A stretch of 64,000 nucleotides of DNA from an uncultured Collinsella sp. Its GTDB lineage: Bacteria; Actinomycetota; Coriobacteriia; Coriobacteriales; Coriobacteriaceae. The notes beneath the pieces are model-generated. The model did no database searches. It was not told where the DNA came from and worked only from the letters and a program-made list of their open reading frames with translations. The stretch lies in the NCBI GenBank assembly GCA_905208975.1, contig CAJLRE010000003.1:1-64000 (forward strand), in the 5' to 3' direction. A program made the position numbers and the translations under genes. Below, piece after piece: positions 34,786-43,678 of the stretch (the first letter of the stretch is position 1; every line of letters begins with the position of its first letter).

Positions 34786-35328
34786 ATGTTTGGTTTTAAG
34801 AAAGAGCTCTACACGCCCGAGTATCAGCTTGCCGGCGACGAGTGCGCCGTAATCGAGACGTCGAAGGGTACCATCAAGGTCAAGTTTGACGGCGAGGGCG
34901 CTCCCATTCATGTCGCGAACTTCTGCGAGCTTTCCACGATGGGTTTCTATGATGGCCTTAAGTTCCATCGCTATGTGCCCGGTTTTGTTATCCAAGGTGG
35001 CGACCCCAATACCCGCGACATGTCCGGCGCCGACGTCGCTGCCGGCCTTGAGGGCCCCGACGGCATGCCCGGTACCGGTGGCCCCGGCTACTGCATCAAG
35101 GGCGAGTTTGCCACTAATCCGCGCAACAGCCATGTCGATGGCGCCCTTGCCATGGCACGCTCCATGGACCCCGATTCCGCGGGTTCGCAGTTCTACTTCT
35201 GCCTGGGTGCCCAGCATAACCTCGATTCCGGTTACACCGTCTTTGGCACCACGGTCGAGGGTCTCGATGTGATTTCGCAGCTGCGTGCCGGCGACGAGAT
35301 CGTCCATGTCGAGATCGTTCACGAGTAA
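34786..35328 (+). CDS. peptidyl-prolyl cis-trans isomerase, cyclophilin type
   Basis: The 180-residue cytoplasmic protein has VIETSKGTIKVKFDGEGAP, then FHRYVPGFVIQGGDPN with the active-site arginine, DSAGSQFYFCLGAQHNLD with the conserved Q-F pair, and YTVFGTTVEGLDVI. It catalyses proline isomerisation during folding. There is no signal peptide, unlike exported cyclophilins. AGGAAGGAA precedes the ATG. The TPR protein gene starts 11 bases downstream, so the two are co-transcribed. Confidence 0.93.
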   Translation: MFGFKKELYTPEYQLAGDECAVIETSKGTIKVKFDGEGAPIHVANFCELSTMGFYDGLKFHRYVPGFVIQGGDPNTRDMSGADVAAGLEGPDGMPGTGGPGYCIKGEFATNPRNSHVDGALAMARSMDPDSAGSQFYFCLGAQHNLDSGYTVFGTTVEGLDVISQLRAGDEIVHVEIVHE

Positions 35329-35339
35329 AGGGGGCTTCC

Positions 35340-36644
35340 TTGAATAGCCAGCTGATCCAACAGGGCCGCGCCGCTTACCGCGCGGGTGATTTTTCCGCTG
35401 CAGCCCAGATGCTTGGGGCGGCAAAGACTCCCGATGAGATTATGGGCGAGGCCGATCACCTTCGTGGCAACGCCTTGATGCACCTGGGCATGTATGCCGA
35501 GGCCGCCGAGGCCTATGCCGCCGCCCTCAACGACGGCACCTACGGCAAGCGCGGCGCGCTGCTCACCAACCGCGGCAAGGCGCTTGCCGCCGTGGGCGAC
35601 TACACGACGGCCGCTCAGGCGTTCTCTGCTGCTACGCAGGATGCTTCCTATGCCACGCCGTTCAAGGCCTATCTGGGCCTGGGCAATGCGCTGTTCCAGT
35701 CGGGCGACTATGCCAACGCGGGAACCGCCTTCCGTCAGGCTGCCATCGACGGCGCCAATCCGGCTCCTGCCGCCGCACTCGGCGAGCTCGGTCGTTGCTT
35801 CATTAAGCTCGGCCGTCCGGCGGATGCCGTGGAGACCTACCGCACGGCTATCGACTTTGCCGGCCCCCGCGACGACACGCGTGCGCTCAACGCCGGCATG
35901 GGTCAGGCGCTTTCTGCCGCCGGCCGTCCCTCCGACGCACTCGATGCCTTTAACGCCGCTACTGCCGATGGCATCTACCAGCTCACCTCCGAGCAGGCCG
36001 ATGAGCTTGCCCGCGTGCACGATTCGCTTGCCGCGCTGTCTGCCCAGACGGCTATGGCCACGGCTCCGGCGCCCGCGATGGACGCTCCTGCCGTCGATCC
36101 TCTCGATCCTACGGGCGCGACCGGTCAGTTTATGCCCGATCCCTCGGACACCGGCTTCTTTACGCTGTCCGAGTCCGAGATGGTCCAGCAGGACCGTCAG
36201 GATCGTAAGCAGGCCAAGGTCCGTCGTCGCCATCGCCACACGGGTCTCAAAGTCTTCATCGTGCTGCTTCTGCTCATTTTGATCGCCGCGGGCGGTCTGG
36301 GCTTTGCCTACACGCGCGGCTTTGGCTTCCCGTCTCAGGAGTCTGTCGTTACCGATCTGTTCCAGGCTGCCGGCGACGGTGACACCGCAAAGGCCGAGTC
36401 TTGTCTGGCCTCGAGCCTGTCCGAGGACGCTAAGTCGATGATCATCTCCTCGATTCCGCAGGGTGCTACCGTGTCCGTCGAGGGCATGGATCAGTCCATG
36501 ACCGAGACGACCGCTAAGGTGAAGGCATCGCTGTCCAAGGGCGGCGAGCAGGAGTACACCGTCAAATTCGTGCGCTCCGACAACCATATCGGCTGGGCCG
36601 TTTCTTCGCTTGATATGGATTTCTCGGCTGCTGACAACCAGTAG
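35340..36644 (+). CDS. TPR-repeat protein with a single membrane helix
   Basis: The 434-residue protein starts at TTG 35340, with AAAGGGGGC upstream. Residues 1-225 are tetratricopeptide-like helices with repeated AYRAGDFSAAAQMLG, YAEAAEAYAAALNDG, FQSGDYANAGTAFRQA and LGRPADAVETYRTA blocks. An acidic/proline linker, a basic patch (QAKVRRRHRHTGLK), one membrane helix at about 303-325 and an extracellular domain of about 110 residues (DLFQAAGDGDTAKAESCLA) follow. The topology mirrors the zinc-ribbon protein at 33536. It is probably a scaffolding or envelope protein; no enzymatic motif is visible. Next comes the mre cluster. Confidence 0.8.
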   Translation: MNSQLIQQGRAAYRAGDFSAAAQMLGAAKTPDEIMGEADHLRGNALMHLGMYAEAAEAYAAALNDGTYGKRGALLTNRGKALAAVGDYTTAAQAFSAATQDASYATPFKAYLGLGNALFQSGDYANAGTAFRQAAIDGANPAPAAALGELGRCFIKLGRPADAVETYRTAIDFAGPRDDTRALNAGMGQALSAAGRPSDALDAFNAATADGIYQLTSEQADELARVHDSLAALSAQTAMATAPAPAMDAPAVDPLDPTGATGQFMPDPSDTGFFTLSESEMVQQDRQDRKQAKVRRRHRHTGLKVFIVLLLLILIAAGGLGFAYTRGFGFPSQESVVTDLFQAAGDGDTAKAESCLASSLSEDAKSMIISSIPQGATVSVEGMDQSMTETTAKVKASLSKGGEQEYTVKFVRSDNHIGWAVSSLDMDFSAADNQ

Positions 36645-36666
36645 TGACCTTATGGGATTTAGCTTT

Positions 36667-36699
36667 GCCCGGCGCTTCACCGCAAGTGAGGTGCCGGGC
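36667..36699 (+). terminator. hairpin between the TPR gene and mreB
   Basis: GCCCGGC (36667-36673) and GCCGGGC (36693-36699) pair, with an inner GCTTCAC/GTGAGGT stem around CGCAA. Only TTGCGC follows, so it may be a weak or factor-dependent terminator. A possible -10 (TAGTAT) lies 11 bases after it. Confidence 0.45.
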
Positions 36700-36759
36700 T
36701 TGCGCTAGTATGATGAGCTAGTAGTTTTCCAGCAATCATCCAACACATCAGGAGTTGCG

Positions 36760-37803
36760 TTGTTTTCTTTGATGGATATGTTCTTCGGTAGCTATGCGGG
36801 CGATCTTGCCATCGACCTCGGCACCGCAAATACGCTTGTCTCCGTGCGCGGCAAGGGCATCGTCATTCGCGAGCCCTCCGTTGTCGCCATCGACAAGAAC
36901 GACGAGCGCATCCTGGCGGTCGGTATCGAGGCAAAGCGCATGCTCGGCCGTACGCCCGGCAACATCGTGGCCGTTCGTCCCCTGAAGGACGGCGTCATCG
37001 CCGACTTCGATGTTACCGAGGCCATGCTTCGCTACTTTATCGACAAGGCGTCCGAGAAGCGCTATCCGTGGACTCCGCGTCCGCGTGTTGTCGTCTGCGT
37101 TCCCTCCGGTGTCACGTCGGTCGAGAAGCGCGCTGTCTTTGAGGCCACGATCCAGGCCGGTGCCCGCCAGGCCTATCTGATCGAAGAGCCTATGGCAGCT
37201 GCTATCGGCGCCGACCTGCCCGTCGAGGAACCCACCGGCTCCATGGTCATCGACATCGGTGGCGGTACCACCGAGGTTGCCGTTATCGCTATGGGCGGCA
37301 TCGTCGTCTCGCAGTCCATTCGTATTGCCGGCGACGAGTTCGACCAGGCCATCCTCACGCACGTTCGTGATGCCTACAACCTGGCCATCGGCGAGCGTAC
37401 GGCAGAGGACATCAAGATCAAGGTCGGCTCCGCCGTGCCGCTCAAGGATGAGCTCGACGTCGAGGTCAACGGTCGCGACGTGATCACCGGTCTGCCCAAG
37501 ACCGTGCGCATCGAGAGCGAGGAGATTCGTCGCGCACTCAACAAGCCGCTCGACGAGATGGCCAAGGCCGTCAAGGACGCACTCGACGCTACGCCTCCCG
37601 ATCTTGCCTCGGACCTTATGTACTACGGCATTTTGCTGACCGGTGGCGGCGCGCTGCTGCGCGGGCTCGACGTGCGCCTGCGCGATGAGACCGGTGTTTC
37701 GGTCAACGTCAGCCCCACGGCGCTCGATAACGTCGTTAACGGCTGTGCCCGCGTGCTCGAGGCCAATGCGTTTGATGGCGGCTTCGTCCAGACCAATGCT
37801 TAA
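36760..37803 (+). CDS. mreB: rod shape-determining protein MreB
   Basis: The 347-residue actin homologue has phosphate 1 motif IDLGTANTLV at residues 19-28, RPLKDGVIADFDVTE, CVPSGVTSVEKRA, MVIDIGGGTTEVAVI (phosphate 2) and LTGGGALLRGLD (adenosine motif). It polymerises on the inner membrane and directs lateral wall synthesis with MreC, MreD, PBP2 and RodA, all encoded next. The start is TTG 36760 with AGGAG at 36751-36755. The N-terminal MFSLMDMFFG could serve as the membrane-binding amphipathic segment. Confidence 0.96.
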   Translation: MFSLMDMFFGSYAGDLAIDLGTANTLVSVRGKGIVIREPSVVAIDKNDERILAVGIEAKRMLGRTPGNIVAVRPLKDGVIADFDVTEAMLRYFIDKASEKRYPWTPRPRVVVCVPSGVTSVEKRAVFEATIQAGARQAYLIEEPMAAAIGADLPVEEPTGSMVIDIGGGTTEVAVIAMGGIVVSQSIRIAGDEFDQAILTHVRDAYNLAIGERTAEDIKIKVGSAVPLKDELDVEVNGRDVITGLPKTVRIESEEIRRALNKPLDEMAKAVKDALDATPPDLASDLMYYGILLTGGGALLRGLDVRLRDETGVSVNVSPTALDNVVNGCARVLEANAFDGGFVQTNA

Positions 37804-37824
37804 TTTCCAAAAGGTGGATTCCAT

Positions 37825-38823
37825 TTGGCACGATCTTCGGGTTTCTCCACAAATCTGAATACCAAGCGACAATCAACGGGTATGCGCCCGTTGATTGTTT
37901 TCAGCCTGATTTCGGTGTTGCTGCTCACGTTTTACATCCGCGAGGGCGAGGCAGGACCGATTCATGCCGTGCGCTCGGGCGTGACGACGATTACCTCGCC
38001 GGTGCGCTTTGTGGGCTCGGCTGTGGCGGCTCCCTTCAATGCGATCGGTAACGTGTTCTCTAACCTTACGGCGTCGCAGGACACGCTTGACGAGCTTAAG
38101 AAGCAAAACGAGGAACTGACCTCTAAGGTTGCCGAGCTCTCCGAGGCTCAAAAGACCGCCGAGCGACTGGAGGGGCTGGTCGGCCTGCAGTCGACCTACA
38201 ACCTCAAATCAACCGCAGCTCGTATCGTCGGCGCTTCGGGCGATGCCTGGACCTCGACCGTCACCATCGATAAGGGTTCTGCCGACGGTCTTACCATCAA
38301 CATGCCTGTGACGAGTTCTGCCGGTGTCATAGGCCAGATTATCGAGGTCTCGGCCAAGACGTCCACCGTGCGCCTGATTGGCGACGAGAACTCGGGCGTG
38401 TCCGCTATGGTGCAGGACACGCGCGCCCAGGGCATGCTGCAGGGTCAGGCTGACGGCACGCTGCGTCTTGAGTACGTGAGCGTCGACTCCGACGTTAAGG
38501 TTGGCGACATCATCGTGACCTCGGGCATTGGCGGTGTGTTCCCCAAGGGTCTACCGCTCGGCACCGTCTCGTCTGTTGAGAAATCGGCTAACGACGTGTA
38601 CTACACCATTGTGGTGCGCGCCCAGACGACGGCCGAGAACAACGAGGAAGTGCTGGTCATCACCTCGCTGACCGACGAACAGTCGGCCTCGGATGAGGAC
38701 GTGAACACGGCCAACAGCACGCCGCAGGGAACGTCGCGCGATGCTGCGACCAAGACGAAGGACGAGAGCCCGGATGACGGTTCCGACACGTCCGAGACGA
38801 CCGATTCCGGCTCGAGCGAGTAG
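37825..38823 (+). CDS. mreC: rod shape-determining protein MreC
   Basis: The 332-residue protein has a short basic N-terminus, one membrane helix near residues 22-41 (MRPLIVFSLISVLLLTFYI), a coiled coil at about 85-115 (LDELKKQNEELTSKVAELSE), and a two-barrel MreC domain with TSSAGVIGQIIEVS and VTSGIGGVFPKGLPLG. It spans the membrane and activates PBP2. The last ~45 residues are a disordered Ser/Thr/Asp tail, longer than in many homologues. Start TTG 37825 is preceded by AAAAGGTGG. Confidence 0.93.
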   Translation: MARSSGFSTNLNTKRQSTGMRPLIVFSLISVLLLTFYIREGEAGPIHAVRSGVTTITSPVRFVGSAVAAPFNAIGNVFSNLTASQDTLDELKKQNEELTSKVAELSEAQKTAERLEGLVGLQSTYNLKSTAARIVGASGDAWTSTVTIDKGSADGLTINMPVTSSAGVIGQIIEVSAKTSTVRLIGDENSGVSAMVQDTRAQGMLQGQADGTLRLEYVSVDSDVKVGDIIVTSGIGGVFPKGLPLGTVSSVEKSANDVYYTIVVRAQTTAENNEEVLVITSLTDEQSASDEDVNTANSTPQGTSRDAATKTKDESPDDGSDTSETTDSGSSE

Positions 38824-38828
38824 GGGGC

Positions 38829-39401
38829 ATGTCCATGGATCTACACGAGCAGGGGATGAGCTCCCGTACGTTTGTAATCGCCGCCATCGTGTGCGTGCTG
38901 CTGCAGGCAGGCCTGGCACCGCAGATCTCCATTGCGGGCGGTCGCGTCAACTTTATGATTATCCTGGTGTGCATAAGCGTGTTCTCGGGCGACCCGACCC
39001 GTGCCGTCGTGTGCGGTTTTTGCAGCGGCTTGTTCTATGACCTTTCCGCTGCCGTGCCGGTGGGCGTTATGTCGCTCCTGCTGACCGTGGGTTCTTTTGC
39101 CCTGGTGCATAGCGCCGCCGGTCAGACGGGCGGTACCCCGAGTGCGCGCGGCATCACGGTGGGTGCCTTCGCGCTCGTCATTAATGTGATCTACAGCATC
39201 ATCTTGCTGTTTATGGGTTTGGAGACGAGCTTTGTCGTGGCGATCTTCGGCCATGCGCTGCCGTCTTCGATCCTGACGGGTTTGGTTGCCATTCCGTTTT
39301 TGATGTCCGGCGTCGTGCCGCAGTCCGGTTATGGATTCTCCGCACGTGGCGGACGCCAGACGGGCATGCGCTTTAAGCCCAAGACCCGTAAGCTCAAATA
39401 G
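38829..39401 (+). CDS. mreD: rod shape-determining protein MreD
   Basis: The 190-residue polytopic protein has five or six helices, beginning VIAAIVCVLLQAGLAPQISI; the FCSGLFYDLS segment is typical of MreD. It forms part of the membrane elongation complex. GTAGGGGGC lies upstream; ATG 38829 and ATG 38835 are both possible. The basic C-terminal tail (MRFKPKTRKLK) is cytoplasmic. It sits between mreC and the PBP2 gene with short gaps. Confidence 0.88.
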   Translation: MSMDLHEQGMSSRTFVIAAIVCVLLQAGLAPQISIAGGRVNFMIILVCISVFSGDPTRAVVCGFCSGLFYDLSAAVPVGVMSLLLTVGSFALVHSAAGQTGGTPSARGITVGAFALVINVIYSIILLFMGLETSFVVAIFGHALPSSILTGLVAIPFLMSGVVPQSGYGFSARGGRQTGMRFKPKTRKLK

Positions 39402-39414
39402 GGGAGGCTCGTAG

Positions 39415-41484
39415 ATGTCTTCCCAGATGACGGTTATTATCGCCGGTATCGTGCTGGTTGTGGCCATCGTGGTCGCGCTGGTCATCATGCGTCGCGGCGA
39501 TTCCCGTTTTACCTACGATACGCAGCATGGAACGGCCCCGCGCGCCACCGAGGGCGAGGGCAATACCGCGGCGACCGCCTTTAAGGGCCGCTTCTCCATC
39601 CTCACCACGGGTGTGGGCGCGATGTTCGCGGCGCTTGCCGTCAAGCTGTGGGGCATGCAGATGGTCTCGTCGGACTATTACGAAAAGCAGGCTAATAGCA
39701 ATCAGACGCGCACCGTTACCACACCCGCTGTGCGCGGCCGCATCCTCGACCGCAATGGCGTGGCACTTGTCCAGAACCGTCCCTCACTTGCTGTCGTGGC
39801 CTACCGCGACCTTGCCGAGGATGAGGTTCTGGTTCGCCATCTTGCCAACGTGCTCGGTATGCCCTACGTGGCGGTTCTGCGCAATATTCAGGACAATTCC
39901 GAGGGCGCCCAGAGCCTGCATACCATTGCGACGGACGTCCGTCGTTCCACGGTTGCCTATATCAAGGAGCACGCAGGCGAGTTCCCGGGCGTCAAGATTG
40001 CCGAGCGTACCGAGCGCCAGTACCCGTACGGCGAGACGGCCTGTCACATTTTGGGCTATACCGGCACCATTACCTCCGAGCAGCTCGAGGCCCAGAATAA
40101 GAAAACCTCTGGCGATGATGATGCTTCTGCTGGCAAGATTACGTACCAGTCGGGCGATATCGTGGGCCAGGCGGGTGTTGAGAGCTACTACGAAAACCTG
40201 CTGCAGGGTATTCGTGGCGAGCAGACCGTCAAGGTCGATGCCTCGGGCAATGTGACCGGTCAGGCCGGCGCCGTGCCCGCCAAGGCCGGCTCCGACATTA
40301 AGCTCACGCTCGACCTTAAGATCCAACAGGCCTGTGAGACGGCGCTGGCGAGCGCCATCGAGCTTGCCAAGACCACCGGCTACAGCAATGCCGGCAACGG
40401 CGCTGTGGTGTGCCTCGATCCCAACAATGGTGAGATCCTGGGCATGGCGAGCGAGCCCAAGTTCGATCCGTCCGTCTTTATCGGCGGCGTCTCAAATGAC
40501 GTGTGGACCGAGCTCAATGATGACAAGGGTTCGCACCCGCTGCTCAACCGCGCCATTAGCGGACAGTACATGTCGGCCTCGACCATCAAGCCGCTCTCGG
40601 CACTGGCCGGTCTTGAGTTTGGAACCTACACTTCAACGCAGACAACCAACTGCACGGGCTATTGGACGGGCTTGGGCAAGGCTTGGGGCAAGCGCTGCTG
40701 GCTGACGTCTGGACACGGCACCATGACGCTGCAGTCGGGTATTGCCAACTCGTGCGACCCCGTCTTCTACGATATGGGCAAGGCGTTCTTTTATGACGAG
40801 CAACATTCCGAGGGCCTGCAGGAGGTCTTTCGTCGCTGGGGCCTAGGCAAGACCTGCGGTATCGATTTGCCGAGTGAGGGCGCGGGCCGTATTCCCGATG
40901 CCGAGTGGAAAGAGTCGTACTTTACCGACGCCTCTGCCGAGGACCGCAAGTGGAATGCCGGCGATATGACCAACATTGCCATCGGCCAGGGCGACATTTT
41001 GGTGACGCCTTTGCAGATGGCATGCGCCTACATGGGCCTTGCCAACGGCGGTAAGCAGTACGTGCCTCACGTGTTTTTGTCTGCCGTGTCGCGCGATGGC
41101 GACGGCGATGCCTATAAGTACAACGGCAAAGGCAAGAAGAAGCGCCTGGAGGCCAAGATCAACAGCGATTCGGATTTGGCTCTTGTTCGCAACGGCATGC
41201 ACGACGTGATTTACACGGCATCGACGTCCCTGGCGGCTCACTTTGGCACCCTGACGCCGCAGGTATACGGCAAGTCGGGCACGGGCGAGAAAAGCGGCGA
41301 GGACGAATACGCGTGGTTCTGCGCCTATGCGCCGGCCGATGATCCCAAGTATGTCATCGCTACTGTCCTGGAGCAGGGCGGCGGTGGCTCAGATACCGCG
41401 ATGCATGTCGTGCGCGACGTGCTCGGCGCGATTTATGACGAGCCCGATACCTCTTCGGCCTCGGGCGATTCTTCGGTTCGATAG
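39415..41484 (+). CDS. mrdA: penicillin-binding protein 2 (class B transpeptidase)
   Basis: The 689-residue protein has an N-terminal helix (MTVIIAGIVLVVAIVVALVIM), then an unusual second hydrophobic stretch near residues 65-82 after a polar linker, and PBP dimerisation motifs (RGRILDRNGVALVQNRPS). The transpeptidase domain has S389-T-I-K, an SCD motif in GIANSCDPVF (the SxN equivalent; E. coli PBP2 has SSD) and K620-S-G-T. It cross-links peptidoglycan outside the membrane during elongation with RodA, encoded 9 bases downstream. Symbol by position in the mre cluster. Confidence 0.93.
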   Translation: MSSQMTVIIAGIVLVVAIVVALVIMRRGDSRFTYDTQHGTAPRATEGEGNTAATAFKGRFSILTTGVGAMFAALAVKLWGMQMVSSDYYEKQANSNQTRTVTTPAVRGRILDRNGVALVQNRPSLAVVAYRDLAEDEVLVRHLANVLGMPYVAVLRNIQDNSEGAQSLHTIATDVRRSTVAYIKEHAGEFPGVKIAERTERQYPYGETACHILGYTGTITSEQLEAQNKKTSGDDDASAGKITYQSGDIVGQAGVESYYENLLQGIRGEQTVKVDASGNVTGQAGAVPAKAGSDIKLTLDLKIQQACETALASAIELAKTTGYSNAGNGAVVCLDPNNGEILGMASEPKFDPSVFIGGVSNDVWTELNDDKGSHPLLNRAISGQYMSASTIKPLSALAGLEFGTYTSTQTTNCTGYWTGLGKAWGKRCWLTSGHGTMTLQSGIANSCDPVFYDMGKAFFYDEQHSEGLQEVFRRWGLGKTCGIDLPSEGAGRIPDAEWKESYFTDASAEDRKWNAGDMTNIAIGQGDILVTPLQMACAYMGLANGGKQYVPHVFLSAVSRDGDGDAYKYNGKGKKKRLEAKINSDSDLALVRNGMHDVIYTASTSLAAHFGTLTPQVYGKSGTGEKSGEDEYAWFCAYAPADDPKYVIATVLEQGGGGSDTAMHVVRDVLGAIYDEPDTSSASGDSSVR

Positions 41485-41493
41485 GAGGTTGCG

Positions 41494-42720
41494 ATGGATT
41501 TTTCTCCGGCGGATCTGTTCCGTTCAACCAAGACCGGCTCTCGCAGCAGCCTGGACCGCGTCAACAAGCAACTTTCGGCCTCGCGCGGTACGTTTCGCCA
41601 AAAGGTGCATATCGGTGTGCTGCTGGCTACCGTCGCGCTCGTTGCCTATGGCGCCATCATTATTTGGTCGGCGTCACAGTTTAAGGCCGACGCCTCATTC
41701 TCGCGCCACCTGCTGGGCATTGGCATTGGCGCGGTGCTTGCGGTGCTCGTCTGGCGTACCGATCTGCGCGGCATCTCTAACTTCTCGACGGCGCTGCTCG
41801 TCATTGACCTTATTGTGATCTTCTCGCCCAAGATTCCGGGCCTGTCCTATACGGGCGGTCTGGGCATGACGGGCTGGATCAAGATTCCCGGTATCGGCTT
41901 GACATTCCAGCCGGTTGAGCTTGCCAAGCTCATCACCATCTTCTTTATCGCCACGCTTGGCTCGCAGTATAACGGCCGCATCGATACCGTTCGCGACTAC
42001 GTCAAGCTCTGCGGCATGCTGTCCATTCCGTTTTTGGCCGTCGTCGCCATGGGCGACCTGGGCTCGGGCCTGGTCGTGCTGGTCTCGGGCGCCATCGTCA
42101 TCTGCATGAGCGGTGCACGCCGCGAATGGGTGCTGTCGACCCTGGCCCTGCTCGTGGGCCTGGTGGCCCTCGTCCTGGCGCTCGATTCGGTCTTTGATTC
42201 GTTGCTCGGCCACGATGTGCTCATCAAGCAGTATCAGATGAACCGTCTGACGGTCTTTATCGACCCCGATAATGCCGATTCGGACGATGCCTACAACCTG
42301 CAGCAGTCGCTTATCGCCGTTGGCTCGGGCGGCTTCTTTGGTAAGGGTTTGGGCCATGCGACGCAGTCGGCCGGCGGCTTTCTGCCCGAGTTCCACACCG
42401 ACTTCGTCTTCGCCTTCCTGTCCGAGACCTTTGGCTTTTGCGGTTCCTTTTTGCTCCTGTGCCTCTACGTGCTGCTGATCTTTTCGACGATTCGCGTCGC
42501 CTTTAAGTGTGAGTCGCTGTTCTTGCGCCTATCGTGTGTGGGCATCGTTGGCATGTGGGCGTTCCAGACCTTCGAAAACATCGGCATGTGCATCGGCATG
42601 ATGCCGATTACCGGTATTCCGCTACCGTTTATTAGCTTCGGTTCGTCTTCGATGATGATTCAGCTGCTGACGGTGGGTATCGTACAATCCATATGGCGGC
42701 ATCGTTCGGGCGCCGCGTAA
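41494..42720 (+). CDS. rodA: peptidoglycan glycosyltransferase RodA (SEDS family)
   Basis: The 408-residue SEDS protein has about ten membrane helices. Its conserved segments are FQPVELAKLITIFFIATLG, AMGDLGSGLVVL (with the key aspartate region), YNLQQSLIAVGSGGFFGKGL, LPEFHTDFVFAFLSETFGF, and the C-terminal GIPLPFISFGSSSMMIQ. It polymerises lipid II glycan for lateral growth. The N-terminal ~35 residues are polar and cytoplasmic. It follows the PBP2 gene directly with GGAGG at the start, as expected for a RodA-PBP2 pair. Confidence 0.95.
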   Translation: MDFSPADLFRSTKTGSRSSLDRVNKQLSASRGTFRQKVHIGVLLATVALVAYGAIIIWSASQFKADASFSRHLLGIGIGAVLAVLVWRTDLRGISNFSTALLVIDLIVIFSPKIPGLSYTGGLGMTGWIKIPGIGLTFQPVELAKLITIFFIATLGSQYNGRIDTVRDYVKLCGMLSIPFLAVVAMGDLGSGLVVLVSGAIVICMSGARREWVLSTLALLVGLVALVLALDSVFDSLLGHDVLIKQYQMNRLTVFIDPDNADSDDAYNLQQSLIAVGSGGFFGKGLGHATQSAGGFLPEFHTDFVFAFLSETFGFCGSFLLLCLYVLLIFSTIRVAFKCESLFLRLSCVGIVGMWAFQTFENIGMCIGMMPITGIPLPFISFGSSSMMIQLLTVGIVQSIWRHRSGAA

Positions 42721-42738
42721 CCGCTGGAGGGGTTTGCT

Positions 42739-43668
42739 ATGAAAATTCCCGTAGATAAGCTGACCCGCGCTTTTAAGATGGGCGCGTCCGTTAAGAAGGA
42801 TTCCGATACGCCGGTGCGCGTCTCGGTCTATTTGGATTCGTCCGCCTCGCGCTTTCTGGCCGAGACGGTGCGTGACGCCTTTGTACCGCAGACGACCTCG
42901 GGCATTGTGCGCGTCGAGCGTCTGGGGGAGGAGCGAATTGCTCCAAAGACCGATACCGATGTGGTGCTGGTGCTCTCGTGCGGCTCCGACCGCTTGGAGA
43001 GTGCCGTGCAGGAGCTCGTGATCGCCGGCGCCCCCGTGTGCGTGCTTGCCGAGTCTGCTGTGGAGGTGCCGTTTATCGAGGAGTCCACGCCTGTGCTCGG
43101 CGTGGTAGCGGCAACCGATAAGACGTATCTGCTCGAGACGCTTGCCCGCTGGATTCTCGATCGCACCGAAAAGGAAACGGCTTTTGCGGCGAACTTTGCC
43201 TTCATGCGCATCGCGGCGGCCAATCGTATCATCACCTCGTGCGCGCTCACCAATATGGCGACCGGTGCGCTGGTGTTTTTGCCGGGCGCCGATTATCCCG
43301 TTATGGCGCTGGCGCAGGTGGGCATGCTCTTTGAGCTCGCTGCCGTCTTTGGACGCGGCATTAAGCCTGAGCGCGGCTACGAGGTCGCGGGCGTGCTTGT
43401 CGGCGGTCTTGTGATCCGCGCGGTCACCCGCGCGCTCGTCAAGCAGACGCCGCATATTGGGTTTGCCGTCAAGGCGCTCACTGCTGCCGCGGGCACCTAT
43501 GGCATGGGCCGTGCGCTCGTTTCGCTCTACGAGCGCGATGTCGACTACAGCCGTGCCAACGAGGTGGTCACTGCCACGTTCTCCCGCGTTCGCGATCTGG
43601 TGACCACGGTCGCGGGCGCTACCCGTCCTATGGCGTCCTACCAAGACGCGTCCGATCTCGCTGCTTAG
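42739..43668 (+). CDS. DUF697-like membrane-associated protein
   Basis: The 309-residue protein has an alpha/beta N-terminal half of about 150 residues (VVLVLSCGSDRLESAVQELV, then a AGAPVCVLAES strand) without a recognisable P-loop. The C-terminal half has hydrophobic helices: NRIITSCALTNMATGALVFL, PGADYPVMALAQVGMLFEL, then FGRGIKPERGYEVAGVLVGG. That C-terminal pattern matches DUF697/YcjF-type domains, often fused to or paired with small GTPases. GGAGG precedes the ATG. It lies between rodA and a radical SAM gene with short gaps, so it is probably cotranscribed. Function unknown. Confidence 0.7.
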   Translation: MKIPVDKLTRAFKMGASVKKDSDTPVRVSVYLDSSASRFLAETVRDAFVPQTTSGIVRVERLGEERIAPKTDTDVVLVLSCGSDRLESAVQELVIAGAPVCVLAESAVEVPFIEESTPVLGVVAATDKTYLLETLARWILDRTEKETAFAANFAFMRIAAANRIITSCALTNMATGALVFLPGADYPVMALAQVGMLFELAAVFGRGIKPERGYEVAGVLVGGLVIRAVTRALVKQTPHIGFAVKALTAAAGTYGMGRALVSLYERDVDYSRANEVVTATFSRVRDLVTTVAGATRPMASYQDASDLAA

Positions 43669-43678
43669 GGGTTTTCCG

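Noticed and set aside
35319..36680. 453-codon minus-strand frame over the TPR gene
   Set aside because: Mirror of the TPR protein codons; no start site or recognisable domain.
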